34,178 nucleotides of DNA from Actinomycetes bacterium (GCA_021811865.1 JAKAQB010000041.1:1-34178); one strand, 5' to 3'. Positions 25,919-34,178 are shown, counted from the first letter of the stretch. Notes: generated by a model from the sequence alone, not told the origin. Program-made: numbers and translations.

Positions 25919-27127
25919 ATGGGTGGGACCCCCCAGCCGACAAGAAGCCGATGGGCGCCGGTCGCCGGATTCGCGCTGGTGTCGTCGGCCAACCAGATGC
26001 TGTGGCTCAACTTCGCGCCGATCACAACGGGCACCGCCGCCCGCCTGGGGGTGTCCTCCTCGACCGTCGGGCTGCTCGCCGAGGTGTTCCCTATCATCTA
26101 CGTGTTGCTCGCCGTGCCGGCCGGCCTGGCGCTCGACCGCTGGTTCCGCCCGACCCTCGCGCTGGGAGCGCTGCTCACCGCCGCTGGGGCCGCCCTGCGG
26201 CTCGCCGGCCACGGCTTCGGACCGATCCTGGTGGGCCAGCTGGTCGTGGCGCTGGCACAGCCGGCCGTCCTCACCGCCGTGACCGGGATCGCGACGCGCT
26301 CGCTGGTGCCAGCCGACCGCCCGGTCGGGATCGCCGTTGGGTCGGCGGGGACCTTCCTCGGGTTCGTGCTGGCCTTCGTTTTCGGCCTTGTCTTCGGCGC
26401 GACCCACCTGCACCTGCTGCTGGTGGTCAGCGCCGCGTACGCGGTCGTCGGCGCCGCCGTCCTCCTCCCCGCCCTCAGCGCCGCCGCCGGCGGGGAGCGC
26501 CCCGCCGTCGGCGCCAACCGGGCGGCGCTCCGCACCGTCTGGGGCGACCCGGTGGTACGGGCGGTGTGCTGGCTGGTGTTCTTCGGGTTCGGGGTCTTCG
26601 TGGCCCTGACCACCTGGGTCCAGACGTTGCTGCAGCCGGCCGGGGTCACCGCCCGGAGCGCCGACGGCCTGCTGCTGGCGATGGTGGGCGCCGGCATCGT
26701 GACGGCCGTCGTCGTCCCGCCCCTGGTGGCGACGCGCGGCCGCCAGGCGCTCGTGCTCGCCGTGGCGGGCGTCGTGACCTGCCTCGCCTGCGGTCTGCTC
26801 GCGGTCGCCCCCGGAGCCGGGGTGGGCTACGCCTCCCTCGGCCTCACAGGGTTCGTGCTCCTGCCCGCCCTGCCGGTCCTGCTGGAGCTCATCGAGGCAC
26901 GGACCGGCGTCCACGCCGGGGCGGCGACCGCGCTGCTGTGGCTCTCCGGCAACGCCGGAGGCGTCGTGATCGCCCTCGCCGTGCAGGTGGTCGTCGGCGA
27001 ACCCGCCGGAGCGTTCGCGCTGCTCGCGGTCGTCGCCCTGGTGGCCCTGCCACTGGCCCGCCTTCTCGGCGACCGCCTCGGCGGCACGGCCGGAGCGCCT
27101 GTGACGGCGGAGCAACAGGTCGGTTGA
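25919..27127 (+). CDS. major facilitator superfamily transporter
   Basis: A 402-residue MFS permease with about 12 hydrophobic helices in two sets of six and a central hydrophilic loop near residues 185-205. The N-terminal SANQMLWLNFAPITT and the first-loop AGLALDRWFRP (a variant of motif A) are close to FLVCR-like and related small-molecule carriers. The substrate cannot be named. The ATG at 25919 has GAGGTG six bases upstream. Its promoter must lie in the 88-bp gap shared with the divergent DUF3263 gene; a TAACGT near 25,893 is a possible -10 box. Confidence 0.87.
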   Translation: MGGTPQPTRSRWAPVAGFALVSSANQMLWLNFAPITTGTAARLGVSSSTVGLLAEVFPIIYVLLAVPAGLALDRWFRPTLALGALLTAAGAALRLAGHGFGPILVGQLVVALAQPAVLTAVTGIATRSLVPADRPVGIAVGSAGTFLGFVLAFVFGLVFGATHLHLLLVVSAAYAVVGAAVLLPALSAAAGGERPAVGANRAALRTVWGDPVVRAVCWLVFFGFGVFVALTTWVQTLLQPAGVTARSADGLLLAMVGAGIVTAVVVPPLVATRGRQALVLAVAGVVTCLACGLLAVAPGAGVGYASLGLTGFVLLPALPVLLELIEARTGVHAGAATALLWLSGNAGGVVIALAVQVVVGEPAGAFALLAVVALVALPLARLLGDRLGGTAGAPVTAEQQVG

Positions 27128-27222
27128 CGTGCCAGCGCCTGCGACCACAGCAGGGTTCGTAGACCCAGTCGCCGGCGTCCTACAGGACGGCCCGGTCCGG
27201 CTGGGCACCTGACGGGGCTGGC

Positions 27223-28224
27223 ATGCGAGCGTGGCAGGTCGCCCGGCCCGGTGACGTCCACGACCGGTTGCTCCACCTCGTCGAACGCCCCCTGCCCCAA
27301 CCCGCCGCTGGCCAGGTACGCCTACGTGTGCTCGCCTGCGGCGTATGCCGCACAGATCTCCACATCGTCGAGGGCGACCTACCGCCCCGCCGAGCGGCGA
27401 TCGTGCCCGGCCACGAGGTTGTCGGGCGCGTCGACGCCCTCGGCCCGGGCTGCAGCTTGCTGTCAGAGGGGGACCGCGTCGGGGCGGCGTGGCTCGCTCA
27501 CACCTGCGGCTCGTGCGCCTACTGCCTCCGGGGAGCGGAGAACCTGTGCGTCGGCGCCCGGTTCACCGGTTGGGACATCGACGGCGGCTACGCGGAGTAC
27601 CTCGTGGCGGAGGAGGCCTTTGTCTACCGCCTGCCCGACGGCATCGACGACGTCCAGGCCGCGCCACTGCTGTGCGCCGGGATCATCGGGTACCGGGCGC
27701 TGGGGCGCGCTGAGCTACCGCCCGGAGGCCGCCTCGGCCTCTACGGCTTCGGTGGCTCCGCCCACCTGACCGCCCAGGTGGCCCGCGCCGGAGGCGCCCG
27801 GCTGCACGTGCTGACGCGTGGCCGGTCCGCCCAGGAGCTCGCCCGCCAGCTCGGCGCCGCCTCGGTCGGGGACGCTTACGACCGGCCGCCCGAGCCCCTG
27901 GACGCGGCGATCCTCTTCGCCCCGGTCGGCGACCTCGTGCCGGTTGCCCTCGCCGCCCTCGACCGGGGAGGCACCCTCGTCGTGGCCGGCATCCACCTCA
28001 CCGACATCCCGAGCCTCCGCTACGGGGACCATCTCTTCGAGGAGCGGACGCTGCGCAGCGTCACGGCCAACACCCGCGACGACGGCCGGGCGTTCCTGGC
28101 CGCGGCGGGCCGGGCGGGGGTCGTGGCGACCGTAGAGCCCTATCCGTTCGAGGCGGCCGACCAGGCGCTGATCGACTTGAAGGACGGCCGGTTCCGAGGG
28201 GCAGCGGTCCTGCTGATGGATTGA
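27223..28224 (+). CDS. zinc-dependent alcohol dehydrogenase
   Basis: A 333-residue medium-chain dehydrogenase oxidising alcohols or reducing aldehydes with NAD(H). Catalytic zinc ligands are probably Cys42, His64 and Cys151. The structural zinc site is Cys95, Cys98, Cys101 and Cys109 ([15 protein letters not shown]). The nucleotide-binding fold has [10 protein letters not shown] at about 172-181. The protein resembles actinobacterial AdhA/AdhP forms. The ATG at 27223 begins the conserved [10 protein letters not shown]. It lies 95 bp after the MFS gene and may have its own promoter. Confidence 0.92.
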   Translation: MRAWQVARPGDVHDRLLHLVERPLPQPAAGQVRLRVLACGVCRTDLHIVEGDLPPRRAAIVPGHEVVGRVDALGPGCSLLSEGDRVGAAWLAHTCGSCAYCLRGAENLCVGARFTGWDIDGGYAEYLVAEEAFVYRLPDGIDDVQAAPLLCAGIIGYRALGRAELPPGGRLGLYGFGGSAHLTAQVARAGGARLHVLTRGRSAQELARQLGAASVGDAYDRPPEPLDAAILFAPVGDLVPVALAALDRGGTLVVAGIHLTDIPSLRYGDHLFEERTLRSVTANTRDDGRAFLAAAGRAGVVATVEPYPFEAADQALIDLKDGRFRGAAVLLMD

Positions 28225-28381
28225 GCGAAAGTCCTCGCCGCCAGGCATGGACCTCGGCGACGGGATCCGCCCGGTGTGGGCTCGGTCCGAGCGCCTCGCC
28301 GAGATCCCGAGCTCGCCCCGACTACGCTGGCCGGGCGAAGTGCGAGCCTTCGTGCCGGCGTGGAGCAAGGTAGGTGCCTCC

Positions 28382-28453
28382 GCCCGAGTAGCTCAGTGGT
28401 AGAGCAGGCGCCTTGTAAGCGTCAGGTCGTCGGTTCGAACCCGACCTCGGGCT
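28382..28453 (+). tRNA. tRNA-Thr (anticodon TGT)
   Basis: A full cloverleaf can be drawn: acceptor GCCCGAG/CTCGGGC, D stem GCTC/GAGC, anticodon stem GGCGC/GCGTC with loop CTTGTAA, and T arm GTCGG-TTCGAAC-CCGAC. The discriminator is T, and the 3' CCA is not encoded. The anticodon TGT reads ACA (Thr). It marks the border between ordinary chromosome and the accessory stretch to its right, a common integration position. Confidence 0.96.
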
Positions 28454-28541
28454 CGCCTGAGCTGGACTTTTGCAGGTTTTCCGCTGCCCACCGGTAGCTT
28501 GGTCTCGATTCTGGTCTCAGTTTGTCCCACGGGCAACGGCC

Positions 28542-28664
28542 TCAGGACCCCGGTTGGACACGCCCGAAGAGGGCCGACTCGATGCGGGCCGCAGCAACCG
28601 AACGGCGGTCGGCGAGGATGTGGCTGTAGCGGGCGGTCAGCGCGATCTGGGAGTGGCCGAGCCA
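28542..28664 (-). pseudogene. tyrosine recombinase (integrase) C-terminal remnant
   Basis: Forty codons ending in TGA read WLGHSQIALTARYSH, ILADRRSVAAARIESALFG. This matches the end of a phage or island integrase: the LGH box with catalytic His and the nucleophile Tyr in ARYSHI. Upstream in this frame nothing of the integrase remains; the sequence joins a different frame. With the tRNA-Thr gene 88 bp away, it is best read as a scar of an integrated element. Confidence 0.72.
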
Positions 28665-28809
28665 ACAGTCGGCTGAGCTGGCCGCCGTGCAGCGCCTGGA
28701 GGAGTCGCCAGCGCCGTGCCGCAGTCAGGCTCAGCTCGTCGTCAGGAAGGCCTGCCGGCCAGTCGCCGCCGACAAAGCGTGCGGCGATGTACTCGTCGAC
28801 CACGATCAC
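28665..28809 (-). pseudogene. 5' fragment of a small unknown gene
   Basis: From a GTG at 28809 the frame reads VIVVDEYIAARFVGGD and then WPAGLPDDELSLTAARRW, RLLQALHGG. It looks like the N-terminal part of a small actinobacterial protein family I have seen but cannot name, possibly PIN-like. The frame continues as unrelated, Arg/Pro-rich sequence where the integrase remnant begins in another frame, so the gene is truncated. It follows another short broken gene and may be the second half of a two-gene cassette. Confidence 0.4.
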
Positions 28810-28812
28810 CGC

Positions 28813-29026
28813 TCAGGGTCGCGCCGGCTCGGCAGCCGCCATCGCTGGAAGCGCCGCCGAGGAGAGGGTCCGCGCGAGAGACGGCGTCGAGGCCGGCCTG
28901 GAACTCGCCGACGAGGTCCCCCGTGGTCAGCCGGCGCAGCAACCCTTTGTCGTCCTCGCTCAGGCGGGCGTCGCCGGCTCGGCGTCGAGGGCGGCGCTCC
29001 TCGACCAGCTCCTCGCCGATACTCAT
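28813..29026 (-). pseudogene. small broken gene, possible antitoxin-like partner
   Basis: From an ATG at 29026 the frame reads MSIGEELVEERRPRRR, then LSEDDKGLLRRLTTGDLVGE and FQAGLDAVSRADPLL. This is charged and helical, protein-like sequence. Around 28,860 a frame change would restore a natural ending (ALPAMAAAEPARP, then TGA at 28815-28813) four bases before the next start. Without it the frame runs into that gene as low-quality sequence. I infer a frameshifted small gene in a two-gene cassette; the function is a guess. Confidence 0.35.
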
Positions 29027-30721
29027 GTCGTCAGTCTGCGTCAGCTTGGCGTTGCGCCGTGATCGACGCTGTCCAGCGCCCGAAGCCCTACCGACGAGCC
29101 ACGCTCTCCCCGGATCGCACCTCCTCGCAGCCACGCTCATCGTCACCGCCTCCAACGCCCGACCTCCCAACGCCCCGACCGCCAGCCTGGCACGCCCATC
29201 CCGCCCTCATCCGCCGTCGCCTTCCAAGACGGAATCTCAGGCTTCACACAGTTGGCACTCGAGGCGACCGGCGGCCCCGCACGTGCGAACTTGAGTGGGC
29301 AACGCTCAGCTTTCTGGGGGTCGTCCCGCCGGCCGGCCAGGGCAGGGTGGCACGCCCGCAGGGTCTCGCCAGCGGGTGCCGTCCCCGTAGACGTGACGCG
29401 CCCCGCACGGCCGTTCCAGTGGAAGCGAGCGCGCCGTTCGCCCCGGTCCCGCAGGAGCCGGGAACCGGCCGGTCGACGGCTTCGAGCACACGACGGAGTG
29501 TCCATCGCCACTCGGATCGCAACGCCTACCGGCCCGGCAACGCGGCCCGCTAGCCGCCTCTTCGGGCATGCTGCCAGGGCCGGTTGGTCGGCACCAGCCT
29601 GAGCGGCGGCAGCGGCGTGGAGAGCGGCTCGGATGTCACCGGCAAGCACACGGAGACGATGCCGGCCGGCTCCGACGACCGCATGGCGGCAGCCGCTTGC
29701 AGCAAGCCGGAGCCGCCTGCGGCGACCCGCCGATGGCCTGTTTGACCCCGACATCGTCCCCGCCCGATCCGCTGTCGACAGGGCGGGCGCCTATCAACGG
29801 GGGGACCGAGACGGCGATCTGCGAGCACCGCCGGTGGACAATCGCCTGGTGATCGGCCGTGCGGAGGAGTCCGTGTTCCGGGCCCGTACGGGAGCCAACG
29901 GCATCGTCGAGGAGGACATCTCCGGGTGGCCGCCACCGCGTTGCACAGTGGCCCCCGGACTGACGGCCCCACCGCGTGGCGTGTGGCGGCAGGGACCGGC
30001 CTGGCCGGTGCCAGATGGCCAGTTGCGGACGACCCAGCTCAGACCTGTCCCGATCTGGCCGCCACCCCTCCCGTGCCTGCGGGCCGGGGCGCCTGACGTC
30101 GGGCGAGTGTCCCTCCACGGCCGGCTTGCGTGCATCCCGCGGGCCCGGGCCCGGGCTCGCAGACCGGCGTCGCCGGCCAGCGGGGCGCAGCCGCAGACCC
30201 AGGTCACCGCCCGGTCCAGTAGCCAGACACGGCGCGGTCGAAGGCACTCAGGGGCCGCCGGGCCACAACCGCTCCCACCCAGGCGTAAGCATCGCCGGAC
30301 CGCGGGCAGCCGAGCGAACGAGGCGGTCGCCCCCGCCGAGCCTGTCCGCAACACGCCCCGGCGAGGTGAGGGAACACCCAGCAGTGCGGTCACGCACTGC
30401 GTCGCCGCCGCAGGGGTGCAGGCCTCCGCCCGCCCGCACCCATGCAACCAGCACCACGGCGGACTCACCCACCGTGCCCGAGAAGGCAGATCGCCGGTTC
30501 CGCGCCCACGGCGGGGCCGCGTCGCACCGTCGCCAGGCGTCGTCATGAGCGCAGCCCCCGCTCTCGGGCTGACCCTTCGGAGAGCGCAGTCGGTTCGGGG
30601 AGCGGCAGCGTGGAGAATGGCCGGTCGGTGTGGACCGCCTCGGGGGTCCCGGCTGCTGGCGGTGCGGCGCGACAGCGGCTGCCGTCTTCGACCTATCCGG
30701 TGGGGGCGGTTCTGGTGGTCA
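29027..30721. other. 1.7 kb without a recognisable gene
   Basis: Long open frames exist on both strands, but their products are Arg/Pro/Ala-rich, share no motif with any family I know, and overlap each other in antisense. Stop-poor frames are expected at this GC content. The stretch may be decayed accessory DNA or hold non-coding functions. I found no clear tRNA, repeat array or paired promoter-terminator. Confidence 0.6.
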
Positions 30722-31546
30722 TCAGGAGAAGCGTTTGCGTAGCCAGGAGACGGCGAAGTCGACCAGGCTGCGGGCGTCGAAGACGTGGCTGTCGGATGTG
30801 CCGACCGGCCCGGAGCGGCCGGCACCGGCGGCGAGCGCTTCGCGTCCGATGACCGCGAAGGCGTCCTCGCCGGGAGCGGTGACCGTGTCGTAAGGGAAGG
30901 CGCCGCGTGAGGAGGTGTCGATGTCGTGCACCGTCTGCCACTCGACGTCGTCGCCGGCCCGGATCGGTACCTGGTAGCTGACCGACCGGCGATGGGGGCT
31001 GTCGACGAGGCTCTCGGCATGGTGGAGCAGGGTGAGGGTGTCGAGCGGCGCGCCCAGGGAAAGGACCTGGCCGCCGGCTGCGACCAGGCGGGCGAGGGGG
31101 GAGCCCGGCCCGGCGGCGTAGTCCCAGGGGACGTCAGTGGTCAGCTCGCCGGCCCGGGCGCCGACGGCGACGAAGCGGAACACGTGGGCGTCGCTGCGGG
31201 TCGCGCCCGGCCAGGTCCGCAGCCGCTCGGGGATGCGCCCGAAGTCGGGGTTCGCAGCGGACAGGTCCGGGTCGAAAGCAGGTAGCTCGCTCCGGTAGGC
31301 GTCCTGGCGTTGCCGGCCCCACTCGCCGAGGTGGTAGGGGTCGTCCTCGAACCCGGCGTAGGCGAGCAGCGTGCCGTCGGGGCCGACGACGTCGAGGAGG
31401 GCCTCGATCACCGTGCGCGTGCCGCCGACCACCCAGCCGAGCGCGCTCATCTTCGTGTGGACCATGACCACGCCGCCGTCACGAACCCCCAGAGCCCGCA
31501 GGTCGCCAACGAGGCCCGTGCGGGTCACGAACCGCGCGGACACCAC
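30722..31546 (-). CDS. AAC(3)-family aminoglycoside N-acetyltransferase
   Basis: A 274-residue member of the Antibiotic_NAT (AAC(3)) family, which acetylates the 3-amino group of aminoglycosides with acetyl-CoA. Seen are the N-terminal VMVHTKMSALGWVVGG at about 27-42 and NPDFGRIPE at 99-107. The LSLGAPLDTLTLLHHAESL segment contains the T-x-x-H-x-x-E catalytic pattern (Thr172, His175, Glu178). The usual RSxHP box is RSDAH here. Two adjacent GTG codons (31546, 31543) can start it; no ribosome site is evident. Family homologues are not all resistance enzymes, so resistance is only possible. It lies alone in the accessory stretch, upstream of nothing on its strand but unassigned DNA. Confidence 0.85.
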   Translation of the reverse strand: MVSARFVTRTGLVGDLRALGVRDGGVVMVHTKMSALGWVVGGTRTVIEALLDVVGPDGTLLAYAGFEDDPYHLGEWGRQRQDAYRSELPAFDPDLSAANPDFGRIPERLRTWPGATRSDAHVFRFVAVGARAGELTTDVPWDYAAGPGSPLARLVAAGGQVLSLGAPLDTLTLLHHAESLVDSPHRRSVSYQVPIRAGDDVEWQTVHDIDTSSRGAFPYDTVTAPGEDAFAVIGREALAAGAGRSGPVGTSDSHVFDARSLVDFAVSWLRKRFS

Positions 31547-31589
31547 CGCAACGCTACATGCCGCAGTCCCGTCCCGGGTGCTCGGCCGC

Positions 31590-31817
31590 TCAGGACAGCA
31601 GTCGACGTAGCTCCTCGCCGTCCACGCCAGCGTCCCTGAGAATCCCTGCCAGGGTGCCCCGCTTCAACTCCCGGTGGAGGGGGACGACCAGGCGCATAGG
31701 ACGCTCGGGATGGCGGAGGAGCACATGACTGCCTCGCTGCCGGGCCGCCACCCAGCCGAGCTTGCCCAGAGCCGCTATCAGCTCATGGCCGGAGACAACC
31801 GGAAGGCGTCCGCTCAA
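31590..31817 (-). CDS. hicA: HicA mRNA interferase toxin
   Basis: A 75-residue HicA-type toxin with a dsRBD-like fold that cleaves mRNA. The conserved core RQRGSHVLLRHP carries His31, the catalytic residue of the family, followed by VVPLHRELKRGTLAGILRDAG. I chose the TTG at 31817 because it overlaps the hicB stop (TTGA), indicating coupled translation, and gives normal length. Antitoxin is encoded first, the hicBA order. Confidence 0.88.
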   Translation of the reverse strand: MSGRLPVVSGHELIAALGKLGWVAARQRGSHVLLRHPERPMRLVVPLHRELKRGTLAGILRDAGVDGEELRRLLS

Positions 31818-32035
31818 GCTGGCAGCGCCAGCGAGCGGCGCACGACCCCCATGTCCAGGCTCCGGCCCTCGTCGCGGAGGTCCTCCACGTACAACCGGAG
31901 CGCCTCCTCGGCGTTGACGATGGCCTCGTCGAGGGTGTCGCCCTCGGTGTGCAAACCGGGAAGTTCCGGCGCGTAGGCGTGATAGCCCCCATCGGGATCC
32001 GGCTCGAACACGAACTCGACCACCTCCGACGGCAC
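31814..32035 (-). CDS. hicB: HicB-type antitoxin
   Basis: A 73-residue HicB-fold antitoxin. The signature VEFVFEPDPDGGYHAYAPEL (about 6-25), PGLHTEGDTLDEAIVNAEEA (26-45) and LRLYVEDL fits the partial RNase H-like HicB domain that masks HicA. It lacks the C-terminal DNA-binding domain of longer HicB proteins, so autoregulation by this protein alone is doubtful. Start is a GTG at 32035. It overlaps hicA by 4 nt. Confidence 0.87.
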   Translation of the reverse strand: MPSEVVEFVFEPDPDGGYHAYAPELPGLHTEGDTLDEAIVNAEEALRLYVEDLRDEGRSLDMGVVRRSLALPA

Positions 32036-32283
32036 ACCCCCAAGTTACCTCGTGCCGCCATCGCGTCACGATGCGCCCAGGCAGCGTCCAGATCGACGCG
32101 GCAGAACGACCCCCGCGTCGCTCGCTACCAGAGCACAGATCGGCACCTCTGGAGCGCCAACGCGGCCCGCGTAGCTGGGCGGTAGCAGCATGTCCGGTCT
32201 GGGCCAGCGGCCCACCCGTGCGAGACCTGGAGGGGTAAACGTCTGCGGTGGGTGGGGCTGCGCCTGCGGTGATCGGGGGTGTG

Positions 32284-32903
32284 ATGGACGAGGGGGTCGA
32301 CGTCGCTGGGTTCGAGGATCTGGTCCACCATCTGGCGTTGGCTGGGGACTGGGATCGGTCGTCCCTGGAGTACCGGGGCTCGACGCTGGTGACCCGGACT
32401 CTGGAGGAGGAGGGGTTCGTGCATTGTTCTGCCACCTGCAGGTGCAGGGCATCGCCGACGCCGTCTACCGCGGCCGTAGCGACGTCGTCCTGCTCACGAT
32501 CGACACCCGCCGGCTCAGGGCGGAGGTACGCATCGAGGGCGGCTACCCCCACATCTACGGACCGGTCCCGACTGGGGCGGTGCTAGCAGCCCAGGCGGTG
32601 CCGCTCGGCGGTGACGGCCGTCTGCGCCTCGATGACCTGCTGCCCGAACTGCTGGCCGGGTGGCCAGCGGGCGAGCTTCGCTTGCTAGCCGAGGCGCTGG
32701 AGGAAGTCCCCGCCGGCGTGGAAGAGGTCCAGGTTGACGGTGCGACGCTGCTGGCCTGGCCCGACCACACCACCTCGCCGACCTTCGGTGCGGTCCACGC
32801 CTACCCCGGCCAGGGCCGCCAGCTCGCCGACATCCGCCCCGCGGTCGAAGCCGCCGCGAGGCGGCGCCGGTGCGTCGTTGATTGCTCACCCAGCAGGTCG
32901 TAG
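32284..32903 (+). pseudogene. frameshifted DUF952 gene fused to the first part of a GNAT-like protein
   Basis: The first part reads in one frame from the ATG at 32284 (LVHHLALAGDWDRSSLEYRG, then TLEEEGFVHCSAT), a DUF952 N-terminus. At about 32,431-32,438 the match moves to another frame (LQVQGIADAVYRGRSDVVLL, TIDTRRL, GGYPHIYGPVPTGAVL), the rest of DUF952. One missing base there (C in ACC-CTG) would restore a single gene. Downstream, AWPDHTTSPTFGAVHAYPG resembles the front half of an actinobacterial GNAT-related protein and stops at 32903, overlapping the separate GNAT frame. A sequencing error is an alternative to true decay. Confidence 0.7.
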
Positions 32904-33457
32904 CACGCGATCTCACCACCGCCAGCTCCTGGCTCTGCGCCGACGACCCGGCGGCCATCACCGTGAAGGTGGTCGACACCTGGGAGGCAGCCCTGGCCAT
33001 GGACCAGGTCCAAACCGAAGGCTGGCGTCGCCAGCCCACTCCCCCCGGGGCGCTCGCCGAGAAGTGGGCAACGCTGCACGGCGAGCTGAGCGCCCGACGA
33101 GCGTGGACGCTGCTCGGTTCGATAGACGGGAAGCCGGCGGCCGTCGGCGCCTGCCGGCTGGTCGCGATCCCGGACTTGCTCGCTAGACCACCGGGCGCAA
33201 CGGTGGCCCGCCTCAACGGCGCGGTGACCCTCCCCGCCCACCGAGGCCACGGCCTCTACACCGCCATCGTCGCCGCCCGCTGCCGCATCGCGGCCGCCCA
33301 CGGCGCCACCCTTGCCCTCAGCCACGCTCACCAGGACACCTCCGCCCCGATCCTCGAACGGCTCGGCTTCGTACCCGTCGCCCTGGAACGCTGCTGGGCC
33401 CTCCCCACCACCCACCACGCCAGTCACCCGCCCCAACCGCAGACCGCCGAGACCTGA
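32882..33457 (+). CDS. GNAT-family acetyltransferase, probably 5'-truncated
   Basis: A 191-residue open frame from a TTG at 32882. Acetyl-CoA motif A is visible as VTLPAHRGHGLYTAIVAARC, and a C-terminal TSAPILERLGFVPVALER completes a GNAT domain. It begins abruptly with LTQQVVARDLTTASSW, which looks like the interior of a protein whose front half (AWPDHTTSP...) lies in the overlapping upstream frame. I infer a second lesion near 32,868-32,882 that split a DUF952-GNAT or two-domain GNAT gene. If so, this is a remnant rather than a working gene. Confidence 0.6.
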   Translation: MLTQQVVARDLTTASSWLCADDPAAITVKVVDTWEAALAMDQVQTEGWRRQPTPPGALAEKWATLHGELSARRAWTLLGSIDGKPAAVGACRLVAIPDLLARPPGATVARLNGAVTLPAHRGHGLYTAIVAARCRIAAAHGATLALSHAHQDTSAPILERLGFVPVALERCWALPTTHHASHPPQPQTAET

Positions 33458-33693
33458 GCCGACGGTTCGCCGCGGAGGGCCGCAGGAGCGAAAGCACAAG
33501 TGCCGGCGACGCACCCCGCACGCGAGACGCCAACCGCGGCCACCGCCCGGCACCGCCCCCCAGCTGGCACTCGCCGCCCCTTCGGCGGACGCACAGAACG
33601 GCGCGCCAGATCGACGCCAGCACCGACCAACATGGCAGCGCCGAACGGCACGTATGGCGTCGAGTCTTATTAGGCCGAGCGTAAGTCACACGA

Positions 33694-34178
33694 CTACCCG
33701 GCCGTTATGTAGCGGAGATCGGGATCGCGGAAGAAGCCCCGGATGATATCGGGGAGATCGACCAGCCGTTGCAGCGCGGCGGTCGCTTTGGCTCGCAGGT
33801 CGTTCTCGCTCACGACGCCTGCCCTGCCTACCCGTGCCGATTTGACGTTGTTCCAGACCCACTCGTCGGGATTGAGCTGCGGTGAGTAGGCGGGAAGATA
33901 GAAGATGCGAAACTGGCCGTTGGTCGACTTCACCCACTCCTCGGTCTTCTTCGCCCTATGCGACGGGTGACCGTCGACGACAAGGAACACGGGCCGGTCC
34001 CCATGGTCGTGTTGTAGTCGCTGGCAGAAGTCGATGAACACCTCGGCGTCGACGTTGCCCTCGGTGAGGGCGAATTTCAAAGCGCCCTGGGCAGAGACCG
34101 CCGAGATCATGTTGACCCGATAGCGGGCTCCGGTGGTCTTCATGATCGGGGTCTGACCAACGACCCCCCACGTCGTGG
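33694..34178 (-). CDS. IS630-family transposase, C-terminal part (5' end outside window)
   Basis: The frame enters from the right edge (TTWGVVGQTPIMKTTGARY) and runs to TAG at 33694, at least 160 residues. It shows the DDE_3 catalytic core: the second Asp in VFLVVDGHPSHRAKK and the Glu in YLPAYSPQLNPDEWVWN. The first Asp and N-terminal helix-turn-helix lie beyond the window. An ATG at 34143 is internal, not the start. The reading is intact as far as seen. Confidence 0.9.
   Translation of the reverse strand, partial: TTWGVVGQTPIMKTTGARYRVNMISAVSAQGALKFALTEGNVDAEVFIDFCQRLQHDHGDRPVFLVVDGHPSHRAKKTEEWVKSTNGQFRIFYLPAYSPQLNPDEWVWNNVKSARVGRAGVVSENDLRAKATAALQRLVDLPDIIRGFFRDPDLRYITAG
33694..34178. mobile_element. 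partial IS630-family insertion sequence
   Basis: This is the 3' half of the transposase gene. The element must extend some tens of bases left of 33694; its terminal inverted repeat cannot be defined because the other end is outside the window. A TA target-site duplication would be expected for this family. Confidence 0.75.

Noticed and set aside
25574..27208. Very long N-terminal extension of the LytR_C protein
   Set aside because: It would run antisense through the MFS transporter; the ATG at 25573, overlapping the DUF3263 stop, is natural.
29794..31020. A 408-codon minus-strand frame overlapping the AAC(3) gene
   Set aside because: It is a different frame of the AAC(3) coding sequence, continued into unassigned DNA, with Ser/Arg/Pro-rich shadow composition.

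Overview
The window is GC-rich DNA from an actinobacterium. It carries an actinobacterial-style gene set: a long Lhr helicase, a PAC2-family protein, a coproheme decarboxylase (HemQ/ChdC), a LytR-CpsA-Psr protein, a DUF3263 gene overlapping a LytR_C gene, CIRCE-controlled groEL, and many GTG or TTG starts. An acidimicrobial or related lineage is plausible, but the sequence alone does not fix the rank. Positions 1 to about 28,450 look like ordinary densely packed chromosome. From the tRNA-Thr gene at 28,382 to the right edge the character changes to accessory DNA with broken genes.

Core part, left to right. A minus-strand run holds citrate synthase, a GtrA-like membrane protein and a SAM-dependent methyltransferase. 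Chorismate mutase is divergent from citrate synthase. A second minus-strand run holds a large multipass membrane protein, a Thr/Pro-rich secreted or anchored protein, a GNAT acetyltransferase and Lhr. Then come a PAC2 gene and a small unknown gene (plus), an unknown gene and a Nudix hydrolase (minus), a tiny cysteine-containing protein (plus), a LarE-type sulfur transferase (minus), an LCP protein and an orphan cytochrome b (plus), HemQ (minus) and groEL behind a perfect CIRCE operator (minus).

The most interesting unit is at 21,480-23,097 on the minus strand. A clear SAM-I (S-box) riboswitch sits directly in front of a threonine-synthase-family PLP enzyme, which is followed 2 nt later by a ThiS/MoaD-type sulfur carrier protein ending in Gly-Gly. 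SAM control of a gene annotated as threonine synthase, coupled to a protein-thiocarboxylate sulfur donor, suggests that this enzyme may make homocysteine from O-phosphohomoserine, by analogy with CysM/CysO in cysteine synthesis. This is an inference that can be tested.

Next come glycerate kinase, trehalose-phosphatase, the DUF3263/LytR_C pair (minus), an MFS transporter and a zinc alcohol dehydrogenase (plus).

Accessory part (28,382-34,178). The tRNA-Thr(TGT) gene is followed by a tyrosine-recombinase C-terminal remnant and two small broken genes, about 1.7 kb without a recognisable gene, an AAC(3)-family acetyltransferase, a hicBA toxin-antitoxin pair, a frameshifted DUF952/GNAT composite and the 3' part of an IS630-family transposase that runs off the window. 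This looks like an eroded island beside a tRNA gene.
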